Of a DNA stretch of 64,000 nucleotides, positions 16,979 to 26,072 are shown piece by piece. A program made the position numbers and the translations under genes. The stretch's first letter is position 1; each line of letters starts with the position of its first letter. Location: assembly GCA_017559305.1 (NCBI GenBank), contig JAFYSP010000011.1, forward strand, positions 25,406 through 89,405, given 5' to 3'. This DNA comes from Clostridia bacterium (GTDB lineage: Bacteria; Bacillota; Clostridia; Oscillospirales; Acutalibacteraceae). The notes under the pieces were generated by a model. The model was not told the DNA's origin. It ran no database searches and was given only the letters and a program-made list of their open reading frames with translations.

Positions 16979-18083
16979 TGTTGAAGTGACTGCAAAGAAA
17001 AAAAGAGAACCACTTTTTCATATCACTAAAAGAAGTGCGATAGATTGGAAAGTATCTATCGGAATCAGAGCAGTGGCAATTTTGGGCGCACTTGTTTTTA
17101 TGACTATTGTTTTCCTTTTCCTTTCTGATGAGAATCCTTTTGTTTTGTACAAATCAATGTTTGAGGGCGTGTTCGGAAACTCGATGAGAACCTGGATACT
17201 TTTCAGTAATACCGCAATCCTTCTCGGAATTTCACTTGCTCTTACTCCTGCTTTCAAGATGAAATTCTGGAACTGCGGCGGTGAAGGTCAGGTTATTATC
17301 GCCTCACTCGTTTCTGCAATGCTTATGTTCTTCGTCGGTGATTCGGTATCCTATCCCGTGCTCGTTGTTTTAATGCTTGTTTCGAGTCTTGCTATAGGAG
17401 CAATTTGGGCTCTTATTCCTGCAATATTCAAGTCCAAATGGAACACTAACGAAACACTCTTTACACTTATGATGAACTATATTGCGATTCAGTGTGTTAC
17501 TTATTTCCTTAAAGTTTTTGGTAACGCTCAGGGAAATCAGGAGCCAATGCCGCAATTTGCATTACCGAAAATTTTTGGAGATAGATACTTCCTCAATATT
17601 CTTCTTATTGCTGTAATTTGCATTTTGATGTTCGTGTATCTTCGTTATAGCAAACACGGATATGAAATATCTGTTGTCGGTGAAAGCGAAAGAACAGCAA
17701 AATACGTAGGTATCAACGTTTCTAAAGTAATCATCAGAACTATGATTATTTCAGGCGCTCTTTGTGGATTGGTAGGATTTTTGCTTGTAGCAAACGGAAG
17801 TTGCGCTATCACCACCACTATTACAGGTGGCAGAGGTTTTACTGCAATTCTCGTTTCCTGGCTTGCAAAATTCAATCCCGTTTATATGGTTCTCACCTCA
17901 TTCCTTGTCATCTTTTTACAACAGGGAACGAGTTATATGGGCGATATCTATCGACTTGATACCTCAATGGCTGATATTTTTATCGGCGTGGTGCTTCTCT
18001 TTATTATCGGTTGTGAATTTTTCATCAACTATAAAATCAATTTCAAAAAACCTTCAAAAGAAAATAAGGAGGTGGCCAAATAA
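16971..18083 (+). CDS. Nucleoside ABC transporter permease, first subunit
   Basis: A 370-residue polytopic protein of the branched-chain/ribose-like permease superfamily (YufP/NupP type). After a basic N-terminus there are about nine hydrophobic segments. The loop EISVVGESERTAKYVGINV (~residue 230) is the typical ATPase-contact region (compare GxNPxAAxYxGI in relatives). It overlaps the ATPase gene by 8 bases and the following permease by one base, so translation is coupled. Confidence 0.9.
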   Translation: MNNVEVTAKKKREPLFHITKRSAIDWKVSIGIRAVAILGALVFMTIVFLFLSDENPFVLYKSMFEGVFGNSMRTWILFSNTAILLGISLALTPAFKMKFWNCGGEGQVIIASLVSAMLMFFVGDSVSYPVLVVLMLVSSLAIGAIWALIPAIFKSKWNTNETLFTLMMNYIAIQCVTYFLKVFGNAQGNQEPMPQFALPKIFGDRYFLNILLIAVICILMFVYLRYSKHGYEISVVGESERTAKYVGINVSKVIIRTMIISGALCGLVGFLLVANGSCAITTTITGGRGFTAILVSWLAKFNPVYMVLTSFLVIFLQQGTSYMGDIYRLDTSMADIFIGVVLLFIIGCEFFINYKINFKKPSKENKEVAK

Positions 18084-19045
18084 TGATTATTACCTTTCTT
18101 GTTAGTGCTATTAAATTTGGTATGGTGCTCTTATTTGGCTCCACCGGTGAAACCTTAACCGAAAAATCAGGTCACTTAAATCTGGGTATTCCGGGTGTTA
18201 TGTGCGTTGGTACTGCCGTTGGTTGCGCAGCAGAGGTTATCTATTTTGAAGCATGCGGCGGTAAACTCAATATGATTTACCCATTAGCAGTTTTTATTCC
18301 TGTTATTGCTACCTTGTTGGGTGGCGCCCTTATGGGACTTATTTACTCATTCTTGACGGTGACACTTCATGCAAACCAAAACGTTACAGGTCTTGCAATG
18401 ACTACCTTTGGCGTAGGTATTTCTAAATACATTATCGCTGTTGTTGATGACTATAAGTTTACAGCAGGTGCAAAGTTCTTCAGAATGAGCATTTTGCCAT
18501 TTTCAGATGCATTGGGCGACGTTGGTAAACTTTTCTTCTCATACGGAATACTTGTTTACCTTTCAATCATAGTTGCAGTCCTTGTGTCTTTCATTCTTAA
18601 CAGAACAAAGGTTGGTCTGCACCTTCGTGCAGTCGGTGAAAACCCTGCAACTGCCGATGCCGCAGGTATCAACGTAACAAAATACAGATATATTGCCACC
18701 TGTACAGGTTGTGCAATTTCCAGTCTTGGCGGTTTATTGTATATAATGGACTACCTCAACGGTAACTGGGAATATGTTATTGATGCTATCGGTTGGCTTT
18801 GCGTAGCTCTTGTTATTTTCACTATCTGGAAGCCGGTTTTCGGTATTTTCTGTTCAATCCTTTTCGGCGTATTTTATGTTGCTGCAGAATATATCCCCGG
18901 AATATCTCTTTCGGATAAAGAAATATTCAAAATGCTTCCTTATCTTGTAACAATTATTGTTCTTATTATTACAAGTATCAGAAATAAGCGTGAAAATCAG
19001 CCCCCTGCAAGTCTCGGCATCAATTACTTCCGTGAAGAAAGATAA
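18083..19045 (+). CDS. Nucleoside ABC transporter permease, second subunit
   Basis: A 320-residue membrane protein (YufQ/NupQ type). Family motifs include the N-terminal GETLTEKSGHLNLGIPG and the loop LRAVGENPATADAAGINV (~residue 180). It completes the importer with the preceding permease, the ATPase and the BMP-type binding protein. A bidirectional terminator follows and the next gene is on the opposite strand. Confidence 0.92.
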   Translation: MIITFLVSAIKFGMVLLFGSTGETLTEKSGHLNLGIPGVMCVGTAVGCAAEVIYFEACGGKLNMIYPLAVFIPVIATLLGGALMGLIYSFLTVTLHANQNVTGLAMTTFGVGISKYIIAVVDDYKFTAGAKFFRMSILPFSDALGDVGKLFFSYGILVYLSIIVAVLVSFILNRTKVGLHLRAVGENPATADAAGINVTKYRYIATCTGCAISSLGGLLYIMDYLNGNWEYVIDAIGWLCVALVIFTIWKPVFGIFCSILFGVFYVAAEYIPGISLSDKEIFKMLPYLVTIIVLIITSIRNKRENQPPASLGINYFREER

Positions 19046-19050
19046 AATAA

Positions 19051-19078
19051 ACCCCACCGAATTTTCGGTGGGGTTTTT
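19051..19078. terminator. Bidirectional terminator between nucleoside transporter and AraC regulator
   Basis: ACCCCACCGA/TCGGTGGGGT with an ATTT loop; T-rich on the plus side and A-rich (T on the minus strand) on the other. It serves both convergent genes. Confidence 0.92.
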
Positions 19079-19080
19079 AT

Positions 19081-19962
19081 TTATTTGTTTTCCATCATTG
19101 AAAAAACCGAATGCTTGTAAGCAGATGGAGTCATTCCGGTATGATTTTTGAATGCTCTTGTAAAATATTGAACCGATATAAATTTTAATCTTTCGGAAAT
19201 TTGTGTGAAATTCATATTTCCTTCTCGTATGAACTTTTTTGCTCTGTCAATCTGGCAGCGGTTGTAATATTCCATAACTCCGCAACCAACCTCATTTTTA
19301 AATAACTTTTTCAAAGATGAGGGACTGATGCTGAATTCCTCACAAACGTCAGAAAATGAGATTATATTTTCAACGTTGCTTTCCAAATATGAAAGTATAC
19401 GGCTGAGTTTCGGGTCGTGAGTTTCTTTTGCGGAAATTATTTCGTTTTTGAGACCTTCATTTTGCCTTATCAAGTGAATGAGCAGTATTTCAATATAATT
19501 CTTTATAAGTTGCTCACTTGCAAATTTCTGATCCTGATACCTGATAAGTTCTGCGGTATATGGATCGCCGAGCGGGGTAGAGAAAGCGTGCTTTGCTTCA
19601 TTTATAATAGAAGCCATCAACTTTCTTTCGTCAGCATCACATTCGAGTATTTTTCCTGAAATATTATATAAAGCAGGGCTGTCACTTGCAAAAGAAACTA
19701 TGACGGTACTTGCCGCAGTTTCTCCGTTGCAACGTATGTTGTGGAATTCCATTGGCTTATGTAAAAAGAACTGCTTTGCTTTGAGCAAAAACTCATTACC
19801 GCCCGCTGTTACAATAACTTCGTCTTTGTCGGCATATACAAATTCCCAAAAGTCGTGAATCTCGCCCGAAAATGCAAAATCTTTGGCATATTCAAAGTAG
19901 TGCAGAGATATTACACTGTCAATCTCAACATCGCTTTTCAATTTGACTTTTATATATTCCAT
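19081..19962 (-). CDS. AraC-family transcriptional regulator
   Basis: A 293-residue regulator. Residues ~10-110 form a cupin-like sensing domain (HDFWEFVYADKD...FFLHKPMEFH), and the C-terminal ~100 residues carry two helix-turn-helix units (FSDVCEEFSISPSSLKKLFK and FTQISERLKFISVQYFTRAF) followed by the family signature HTGMTPSAYK. It is transcribed divergently from nagA across a 161-base region, so nagA and the ROK-like gene are the obvious targets; the ligand may be an amino sugar. A sigma-A type promoter for this gene is visible on the minus strand. Confidence 0.92.
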   Translation of the reverse strand: MEYIKVKLKSDVEIDSVISLHYFEYAKDFAFSGEIHDFWEFVYADKDEVIVTAGGNEFLLKAKQFFLHKPMEFHNIRCNGETAASTVIVSFASDSPALYNISGKILECDADERKLMASIINEAKHAFSTPLGDPYTAELIRYQDQKFASEQLIKNYIEILLIHLIRQNEGLKNEIISAKETHDPKLSRILSYLESNVENIISFSDVCEEFSISPSSLKKLFKNEVGCGVMEYYNRCQIDRAKKFIREGNMNFTQISERLKFISVQYFTRAFKNHTGMTPSAYKHSVFSMMENK

Positions 19963-19997
19963 TAGGTTTTACCTCTTTGTGTGAACTTTATGATGTT

Positions 19998-20026
19998 ATA
20001 ATATTATAATTTTGAGCAAAAGTCAA
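19998..20026 (-). promoter_or_regulatory. Promoter of the AraC-family regulator
   Basis: On the minus strand TTGACT and TATTAT are separated by 17 bases, 35 bases before the start codon. The same intergenic region also carries a plus-strand TATAAT at 20088, a likely -10 element for nagA, with no clear -35, as expected for an activator-dependent promoter. Confidence 0.65.
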
Positions 20027-20123
20027 CTATGACCAAAAATATAAATTTTACTAATAAAAATATCTATGCAAAAGAAGAAAAAAATGTTATAATATCTTAA
20101 AATAAATATTAAGGAGTAAATAT

Positions 20124-21182
20124 ATGATAATTTCAAACGCTAATGTCAAAGGAAAACTCGTTAGCATTGTTATTGAAAATGGTTCAATAACCGAAATTAC
20201 CGATAAGGTTCTCGCAGGCGATATTGATGCAAATGGCAGAAGAGTAGTTCCCGGTATGGTTGAAATCCATGCACACGGTTGTATGGGTCTTGATACTATG
20301 GACGCTGATTTTGCACCTATGTGTGAATACCTTGGCAGTAAAGGAACAACCTCTTGGCTTCCTACTACTATGACTATGGATTATGATAGTCTTAAAAGGG
20401 TAGACGAAGCAAAAACCGATTTCCCCGGCACTAATATTCTCGGTTTCCATTTTGAAGGCCCTTATATTTCACATAAGCAAAAGGGTGCTCAGAACGAAGC
20501 GTATATCAAGGATCCCGATTTAGAGGGATTTAAACAGTTCAAAAACGTTAAAATGATTACTATGGCACCCGAACTTCCCGGTAGCATGGAATTTATCGAA
20601 AAGTGCGGATGCGTTGTAGCAATCGGTCATACTTCTTGTGATTATGCAACAGCGATTGAAGCAATTGAGCAGGGCGCAAACTGCCTTACTCATACATATA
20701 ACGCTATGCCCGGATTGCATCATAGAAATCCCGGCCCTATCGCAGCGGCATTTGAAAAGCAAATTTATGCACAACTTATCTGTGACGGATTCCACGTTTC
20801 AAAGCCTATGGTACTCGCTACTTATAAACTTTTCGGTAGCGACAGAATGGTAATCATAAGCGACGCTATCCGTCCTGCAGGTCTTGGCGACGGTGTTTAC
20901 GATAGCGGCGGACTTGAGGTTCACATGAAGGATGGTGCCGCTCGACTTGCTGACGGTACAATCGCAGGATCTACTGCAACTCTTTGGCAGTGCGTATGCA
21001 AAGCCGTTGAATTTGGCATTGATTTTGATGAAGCAGTTAAAATGGCAACCGAAACACCTTCTAAACTTATCGGCGCAGATAAGAAGGGAAGAGTTGAGAT
21101 TGGATGCGATGCCGATCTTTTGATAATTTCTGATAACATGGAAATAGATAACGTAATAATCGGTGGGGAGGTATTCAGATAA
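20124..21182 (+). CDS. nagA: N-acetylglucosamine-6-phosphate deacetylase
   Basis: A 352-residue amidohydrolase that removes acetate from GlcNAc-6-phosphate. Visible family motifs: metal-site EIHAHGCMG (~residue 48), FEGPYIS (~113), GHTSCDY and LTHTYNAMPGLHHR (histidine ligands), and DAIRPAG with the catalytic Asp (~residue 248). The length is slightly short for the family (about 380) but all core motifs are there. Its stop overlaps the start of the ROK-like gene. No nagB is in the window. It suggests use of mucin or chitin/peptidoglycan amino sugars. Confidence 0.93.
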   Translation: MIISNANVKGKLVSIVIENGSITEITDKVLAGDIDANGRRVVPGMVEIHAHGCMGLDTMDADFAPMCEYLGSKGTTSWLPTTMTMDYDSLKRVDEAKTDFPGTNILGFHFEGPYISHKQKGAQNEAYIKDPDLEGFKQFKNVKMITMAPELPGSMEFIEKCGCVVAIGHTSCDYATAIEAIEQGANCLTHTYNAMPGLHHRNPGPIAAAFEKQIYAQLICDGFHVSKPMVLATYKLFGSDRMVIISDAIRPAGLGDGVYDSGGLEVHMKDGAARLADGTIAGSTATLWQCVCKAVEFGIDFDEAVKMATETPSKLIGADKKGRVEIGCDADLLIISDNMEIDNVIIGGEVFR

Positions 21183-22558
21183 TGAAAGTTTATAACGTTG
21201 AATTTGATGTAAAAAATCTTCCTAAATATGATCCCGACTTTATGCCTTTGGGTTTGTTTAATAAAGCGTTTCTCAAAACCGCAAAAGAGCCGATAGCAGT
21301 TGCTATCGAGCGTAATGCAGGACTTATCTCTGTTCACGATACCTTTATCCACGGCACAGAAGAAATGTTTGAGGCAGATTGCTACTATATCGAGCGCCTC
21401 GTAAAGTTCTTGCTTTGGGGTAAAGGTGGCTTCAAGATTATAATTTTCGGTAATAAAAAGGTTTATGACTATATAAATTCAGTTTATTCCAAAAAAGGCG
21501 CAAGAAGTTTCGACTTCGTCACAATGGGTAATATTTATGAAAGACCTTTCGAGGTTGTCTGGAAACCTTATAGCGAAAAGTGTGAAACAGTAGAAAACTT
21601 CAGCGCTCTCGGTGGCCATACTGACGGTTGCCGAATCGGATTTGATGCAGGCGGAAGCGACCGTAAAGTTTCTGCCGTTATTGACGGCGAGGTCGTATAT
21701 AGTGAAGAGGTTGTCTGGCATCCAAAACTTAATGCCGACCCCGAATACCACTATGGCGAAATTTTGACCGCATTCAAGACTGCGGCATCTAAAATGCCGA
21801 GAGTTGATGCTATAGGCGTCAGTTCAGCAGGTATATTTGTCGATAATAAAGCAAGACTTGTGTCTCTCTTTATTAAAGTTCCCCGTGACGTGTTCGAGGA
21901 TAAAGTAAAGCATATTTACGATAGAGTTTGTAAAGAAATGGGAGATATTCCTTATTTCGTAGCAAACGATGGTGACGTCACCGCTCTTGCAGGCGCTATT
22001 GAACTTGGCGACAGCGCAGTGCTCGGTATTTCAATGGGAACAAGTGAAGCGGGCGGATACGTTAATCCCGACGGATATGTAACAGGTTGGCTTAACGAAC
22101 TCGCATTCACCCCTGTTGATGCTAACCCTGCCGCTATGGAAGATGAGTGGTCGGGCGACATCGGTTGCGGCGTTAAATACCTTTCTCAAGACGGTATTAT
22201 AAAACTCGCCGAAAAAGCAGGTATCGACCTTTCAGCAGGTAACACCCCTGCCGAAAAACTCGTTATCGTTCAGAACCTTGCTGAAAAAGATGATGAAACC
22301 GCACTCGGAGTTTATGATTCTATCGGTTGCTATCTTGGTCATATTCTTCCTTTCTATGCTGATTTTTATGAGTATAGAAACGTTCTTCTTTTGGGTCGTG
22401 TCACGTCAGGTAAGGGCGGCGAAAGAGTAATCGCAGAGTGCAAGAGAGTACTCGCTGATGAATATCCCGACTTTAAGGTTAATATGGTACTTCCTGATGA
22501 AAATAACCGCCGAGTAGGACAGAGCGTTGCCGCAGCGGGACTTCCTAAAATTAAATAA
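21182..22558 (+). CDS. ROK-like sugar kinase/regulator fold protein with N-terminal extension
   Basis: A 458-residue protein. From residue ~152 it shows an actin/hexokinase-fold phosphate motif (GFDAGGSDRKVSAV) and further ROK-like blocks (AIGVSSAGIFVDNKARL, YFVANDGDVTALAGA, SMGTSEAGGYV). The N-terminal ~150 residues are not a helix-turn-helix and I do not recognise them. The Cys-rich zinc motif typical of ROK kinases is not seen at the expected place (GDIGCGVKYLSQDG instead). Translational overlap with nagA suggests a GlcNAc- or ManNAc-type kinase, but that is inference. A terminator follows. Confidence 0.7.
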   Translation: MKVYNVEFDVKNLPKYDPDFMPLGLFNKAFLKTAKEPIAVAIERNAGLISVHDTFIHGTEEMFEADCYYIERLVKFLLWGKGGFKIIIFGNKKVYDYINSVYSKKGARSFDFVTMGNIYERPFEVVWKPYSEKCETVENFSALGGHTDGCRIGFDAGGSDRKVSAVIDGEVVYSEEVVWHPKLNADPEYHYGEILTAFKTAASKMPRVDAIGVSSAGIFVDNKARLVSLFIKVPRDVFEDKVKHIYDRVCKEMGDIPYFVANDGDVTALAGAIELGDSAVLGISMGTSEAGGYVNPDGYVTGWLNELAFTPVDANPAAMEDEWSGDIGCGVKYLSQDGIIKLAEKAGIDLSAGNTPAEKLVIVQNLAEKDDETALGVYDSIGCYLGHILPFYADFYEYRNVLLLGRVTSGKGGERVIAECKRVLADEYPDFKVNMVLPDENNRRVGQSVAAAGLPKIK

Positions 22559-22566
22559 TTCAATTG

Positions 22567-22600
22567 AAATTGCCAACTCCAATGCGAGTTGGCAATTTTT
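22567..22600 (+). terminator. Intrinsic terminator after the ROK-like gene
   Basis: A 13-bp stem AAATTGCCAACTC / GAGTTGGCAATTT with loop CAATGC, followed by TTG. It separates the amino-sugar genes from the microcompartment locus. Confidence 0.9.
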
Positions 22601-22620
22601 GTATAAAAAAAGATAAAAAA

Positions 22621-22650
22621 TCTTTGTTTTTACCAATTTTTCTTTGATTT
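22621..22650 (+). promoter_or_regulatory. Candidate operator: direct repeats upstream of the microcompartment promoter
   Basis: TCTTTGTTTT (22621) and TCTTTGATTT (22641) are 20 bp apart, about two helical turns, and lie just upstream of the -35 element. A related TCTTTGTT occurs inside the spacer of the second promoter of the locus (26987). DeoR-family repressors commonly bind such direct repeats; the DeoR gene of this locus is the candidate. This is inference. Confidence 0.35.
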
Positions 22651-22664
22651 TTCCTTGTTTTCTA

Positions 22665-22693
22665 TTGACAAACCTGTTGTTTTGATATAAAAT
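22665..22693 (+). promoter_or_regulatory. Promoter of the microcompartment operon
   Basis: A consensus TTGACA, 17 bases, then TAAAAT (an overlapping TATAAA is possible with 15-base spacing). It lies 38 bases before the start of the dehydratase gene. Confidence 0.75.
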
Positions 22694-22731
22694 GTAGTTG
22701 TAAAATTATCATTTTTAATGTGGAGGATACT

Positions 22732-25260
22732 ATGTCTGTCTACTTTTCGGAAGAATTGCCAAAGAGCGCTCGAATATCAGCACTTGTCGACCATCTTTTC
22801 GATGAGATGCCCGAAGTTGAGCATGAGCGCGCAGTCCTTTTAACCGAATCATATATGCAAACCGAGGGCGAGCCGATAATCACCCGTAGGGCAAAAGCAT
22901 TCAAGAGAATTCTTGAGGCGCTTCCTATCACTATCAGACCGCTTGAACTTGTAGTCGGTAGCAATACTAAAAAGCCTCGCAGTTGTCAGGTTTTTCCCGA
23001 ATTCTCATTTGAGTGGCTCGAAGATGAATTCGAAACTATGGAAACCCGCTCTGCCGACCCCTTCAAGATTTCGGACGAAACCAAAAAGGTTTTGCATACG
23101 GTATATAAATATTGGAAGGGTAAAACCACAAGCGAACTTGCAAGTTCTTATATGAGTGACGAGGCGAAAACCGCTATCGACCATAATATATTCACACCCG
23201 GTAACTATTTTTACAACGGTGTCGGTCACGTCACAGTAAACTATGCCGACGTTATCAATAATGGTTTTGAGAGCATTATCGCAAGAGCAAAAACTGAACT
23301 TGCCAAGTGCAATCAGGGCGATGCTGATTATGCAGAGAAAACAGCATTTTTAAGCGCGGTAATAATGAGTTGTGAAGCAGTTTGTGATTATGCTGAAAGA
23401 TATGCAAAACTCGCATCTGAGATGGCTTCGAAGGAAACTGATGAGCAGAGAAAGAAAGAACTCTTAACCATCGCTTCCAACTGTTCAAGAGTTCCTCGTA
23501 AACCTGCGCGTAACTTCTTTGAGGCATGTCAGGCATTCTGGTTTGTTCAGATGCTTCTTCAGGTCGAATCAAGCGGACACTCGATATCCCCCGGTAGATT
23601 TGATCAGTATATGTATCCTCTTTATAAAAAGGATATTGATGAAGGAAATATCACACGTGAGTTTGCTCAGGAACTCATTGATTGTATCTGGGTAAAACTT
23701 AACGACCTCAATAAGATAAGAGACGCTGCATCAGCAGAGGGTTTTGCAGGATATAGCTTGTTCCAGAATCTTATCGTCGGCGGTCAGGATGAAGAGGGAA
23801 TAGACGTAACAAACGATCTTTCCTTTATGTGTATCACAGCTTCGATTCACGTTCACCTTCCTCAGCCGTCACTTTCTGTCAGAGTCTGGAATAAAACACC
23901 TCACGATTTGATGCTTCACGCCGCAAAACTTACTCGCACAGGTATCGGCCTTCCTGCTTATTATAATGACGAAGTTATCATTCCTTCTCTTGTAAACAGA
24001 GGACTTACTTTGCAGGATGCAAGAGATTACAATATCATCGGTTGTGTCGAACCTCAAAAATCAGGTAAAACTGAAGGTTGGCACGACGCTGCATTCTTCA
24101 ATATGTGCAGACCTTTGGAACTCGTATTTTCAAACGGTTACGATATGGGCACATTGGTCGGTGTTGAAACGGGAGATATTTCTTCCTTTGATACATACGA
24201 AAAATTTGCAGATGCATATAAAAAGCAGATGGAATACACCATTTCCTTGCTCGTAAATGCAGATAATGCAATCGATATGGCACACGCTGTGCGTTGCCCA
24301 CTTCCTTTTGAATCTTCAATGGTTGAGGATTGTATCGGCAGAGGACTTCCTTTGCAAAGAGGCGGCGCAATTTATAACTTCACAGGCCCTCAGGGATTTG
24401 GTATTGCAAACGTAGCAGACGCTTTGTGGGCAATCAAAACACTTGTATACGACCAAAAGAAATACACTCTTGCCGACTTTAAGGAGGCGCTTGATAAGAA
24501 CTTCGGAGAACCCTTGTCACCTCTTAAGGTTCAGCAGATTGCAACCCTTGTTATCAAGGAATTATCAGCAACGGGTAAAACCTGTACCGAAGGTGAAATC
24601 GCTGCAATTTGCAGAGGTATAAAAGCAAACGAAACCGACCCTGCCAAAAAGCAATTCTTTATGCAACTCAAAAACGATATAGAAGCGCTTGATAAGTTCG
24701 GTAACGACGTACCCGAGGTTGACTATTTCGCTCGTGAAGCAGCTTATTACTATACCAAGCCCCTTGAAACCTTCAAAAACCCAAGAGGCGGTATGTTCCA
24801 GGCAGGACTTTATCCCGTTTCTGCAAACGTTCCTCTCGGCGCTCAGACAGGTGCAACACCTGATGGACGACTCGCAGGAACACCCGTAGCAGACGGTGTT
24901 TCACCTGCCGCAGGCAGAGATACACACGGACCGACTGCTTCATGTAACTCCGTTTCAAAACTTGACCATTATATTGCATCAAACGGTACACTCTTTAATA
25001 TGAAGTTCCATCCGTCAGCACTTGAGGGAGAAAGCGGACTCGAAAGTTTCGTTGCTCTCGTTCGCGGATACTTCGACCAAAAGGGAAGCCATATGCAGTT
25101 TAACGTTGTCAGCCGAGAAACACTCTTGGAGGCACAAAAACACCCCGAGCAATATAAATCACTCGTTGTTCGTGTCGCAGGTTACTCTGCACTGTTTACA
25201 ACACTTTCAAAATCTCTGCAGGATGACATCATCAGCAGAACAGAGCAAAAGAGATTCTAA
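22732..25260 (+). CDS. Glycyl radical 1,2-propanediol dehydratase (B12-independent diol dehydratase)
   Basis: An 842-residue glycyl radical enzyme that dehydrates 1,2-propanediol to propionaldehyde by radical chemistry. The thiyl-radical Cys is C438 in GCVEPQK with E440 as the nearby base; the glycyl radical residue is G817 in RVAGYSA; H166 lies in VGHVTVNYAD. As I recall, these positions match those of the Roseburia inulinivorans propanediol dehydratase, and the GCVEP motif marks the glycerol/propanediol/choline group rather than pyruvate formate-lyase. There is no N-terminal encapsulation extension. The ATG after GGAGG was chosen over a GTG that overlaps that site. It is the first gene of the microcompartment operon; the activase follows after 22 bases. 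Glycerol as alternative substrate cannot be excluded. Confidence 0.92.
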   Translation: MSVYFSEELPKSARISALVDHLFDEMPEVEHERAVLLTESYMQTEGEPIITRRAKAFKRILEALPITIRPLELVVGSNTKKPRSCQVFPEFSFEWLEDEFETMETRSADPFKISDETKKVLHTVYKYWKGKTTSELASSYMSDEAKTAIDHNIFTPGNYFYNGVGHVTVNYADVINNGFESIIARAKTELAKCNQGDADYAEKTAFLSAVIMSCEAVCDYAERYAKLASEMASKETDEQRKKELLTIASNCSRVPRKPARNFFEACQAFWFVQMLLQVESSGHSISPGRFDQYMYPLYKKDIDEGNITREFAQELIDCIWVKLNDLNKIRDAASAEGFAGYSLFQNLIVGGQDEEGIDVTNDLSFMCITASIHVHLPQPSLSVRVWNKTPHDLMLHAAKLTRTGIGLPAYYNDEVIIPSLVNRGLTLQDARDYNIIGCVEPQKSGKTEGWHDAAFFNMCRPLELVFSNGYDMGTLVGVETGDISSFDTYEKFADAYKKQMEYTISLLVNADNAIDMAHAVRCPLPFESSMVEDCIGRGLPLQRGGAIYNFTGPQGFGIANVADALWAIKTLVYDQKKYTLADFKEALDKNFGEPLSPLKVQQIATLVIKELSATGKTCTEGEIAAICRGIKANETDPAKKQFFMQLKNDIEALDKFGNDVPEVDYFAREAAYYYTKPLETFKNPRGGMFQAGLYPVSANVPLGAQTGATPDGRLAGTPVADGVSPAAGRDTHGPTASCNSVSKLDHYIASNGTLFNMKFHPSALEGESGLESFVALVRGYFDQKGSHMQFNVVSRETLLEAQKHPEQYKSLVVRVAGYSALFTTLSKSLQDDIISRTEQKRF

Positions 25261-25282
25261 AAACTATTAAAGGAAATTTTCA

Positions 25283-26071
25283 ATGAACAGTTACTTAAAT
25301 ACTGTCGGCAGAATTTTTGATATTCAAAGATTCAGTGTGCATGACGGTCCGGGAGTACGCACCATTGTTTTTCTTAAGGGCTGCGTCCTTAGATGTAAAT
25401 GGTGTTGCAATCCCGAATCACAAAACTATAAAATTGAAAATTTAATAAGTAACGGCAAAACCAAGACGGTAGGTAAGGACGTAACCGTCGCAGAGGTTTT
25501 AGCGGAGGTTGAGCGAGACAGAGTTTACTATCGTCGCTCAGGAGGAGGACTTACCCTTTCGGGCGGAGAGAGCTTCTGCCAACCTGAATTTGCAACTGCT
25601 TTGCTTAAAGGCGCAAAGGCAAAGGGTATTACAACCGCTATAGAAACCACGAGTTGCGCTCCTATTGAAACCATCTTAAAAGCACTTCCGTTTATAGACC
25701 ATTATTTAATGGATATAAAACATATTAACCCCGAAAAGCATAAAAGGTTTTGCGGCAAGGATAACTATATGATACTTGAAAATGCCCGTATCATTGCCGA
25801 AAAGGCAAAGGATATGGTTATCAGAGTTCCCGTTATCCCAACCTTTAACGATACTCCTGAGGAAATCGGTGAGATAGCAAGATTTGCCGCCAACTTGCCA
25901 AACGTCAAGAGGATTCATCTTTTACCTTATCATAGACTTGGTAAGGATAAATACGACGGTCTCGGCAGGGAATACGGAATGGGTGACCTTCCAACTCCCG
26001 ATAACGAAAAAATGCAAATACTCAAAAGAGTTGCCGAATCTTTCGGCCTCGAATGTGTGATAGGAGGGTAA
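25283..26071 (+). CDS. Glycyl radical enzyme activating enzyme (radical SAM)
   Basis: A 262-residue radical SAM protein that installs the glycyl radical on the adjacent dehydratase using S-adenosylmethionine and a [4Fe-4S] cluster. The cluster motif CxxxCxxC is C34, C38, C41 (GCVLRCKWC). GGGLTLSGGES (~residue 88) is the SAM-binding glycine motif. The family's usual ferredoxin-like insert with eight extra cysteines after the CxxxCxxC motif is absent; the stretch between is short and Cys-poor, giving a compact PFL-activase-like form. It is followed by the EutS-like shell gene after one base. Confidence 0.93.
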   Translation: MNSYLNTVGRIFDIQRFSVHDGPGVRTIVFLKGCVLRCKWCCNPESQNYKIENLISNGKTKTVGKDVTVAEVLAEVERDRVYYRRSGGGLTLSGGESFCQPEFATALLKGAKAKGITTAIETTSCAPIETILKALPFIDHYLMDIKHINPEKHKRFCGKDNYMILENARIIAEKAKDMVIRVPVIPTFNDTPEEIGEIARFAANLPNVKRIHLLPYHRLGKDKYDGLGREYGMGDLPTPDNEKMQILKRVAESFGLECVIGG

Positions 26072-26072
26072 A

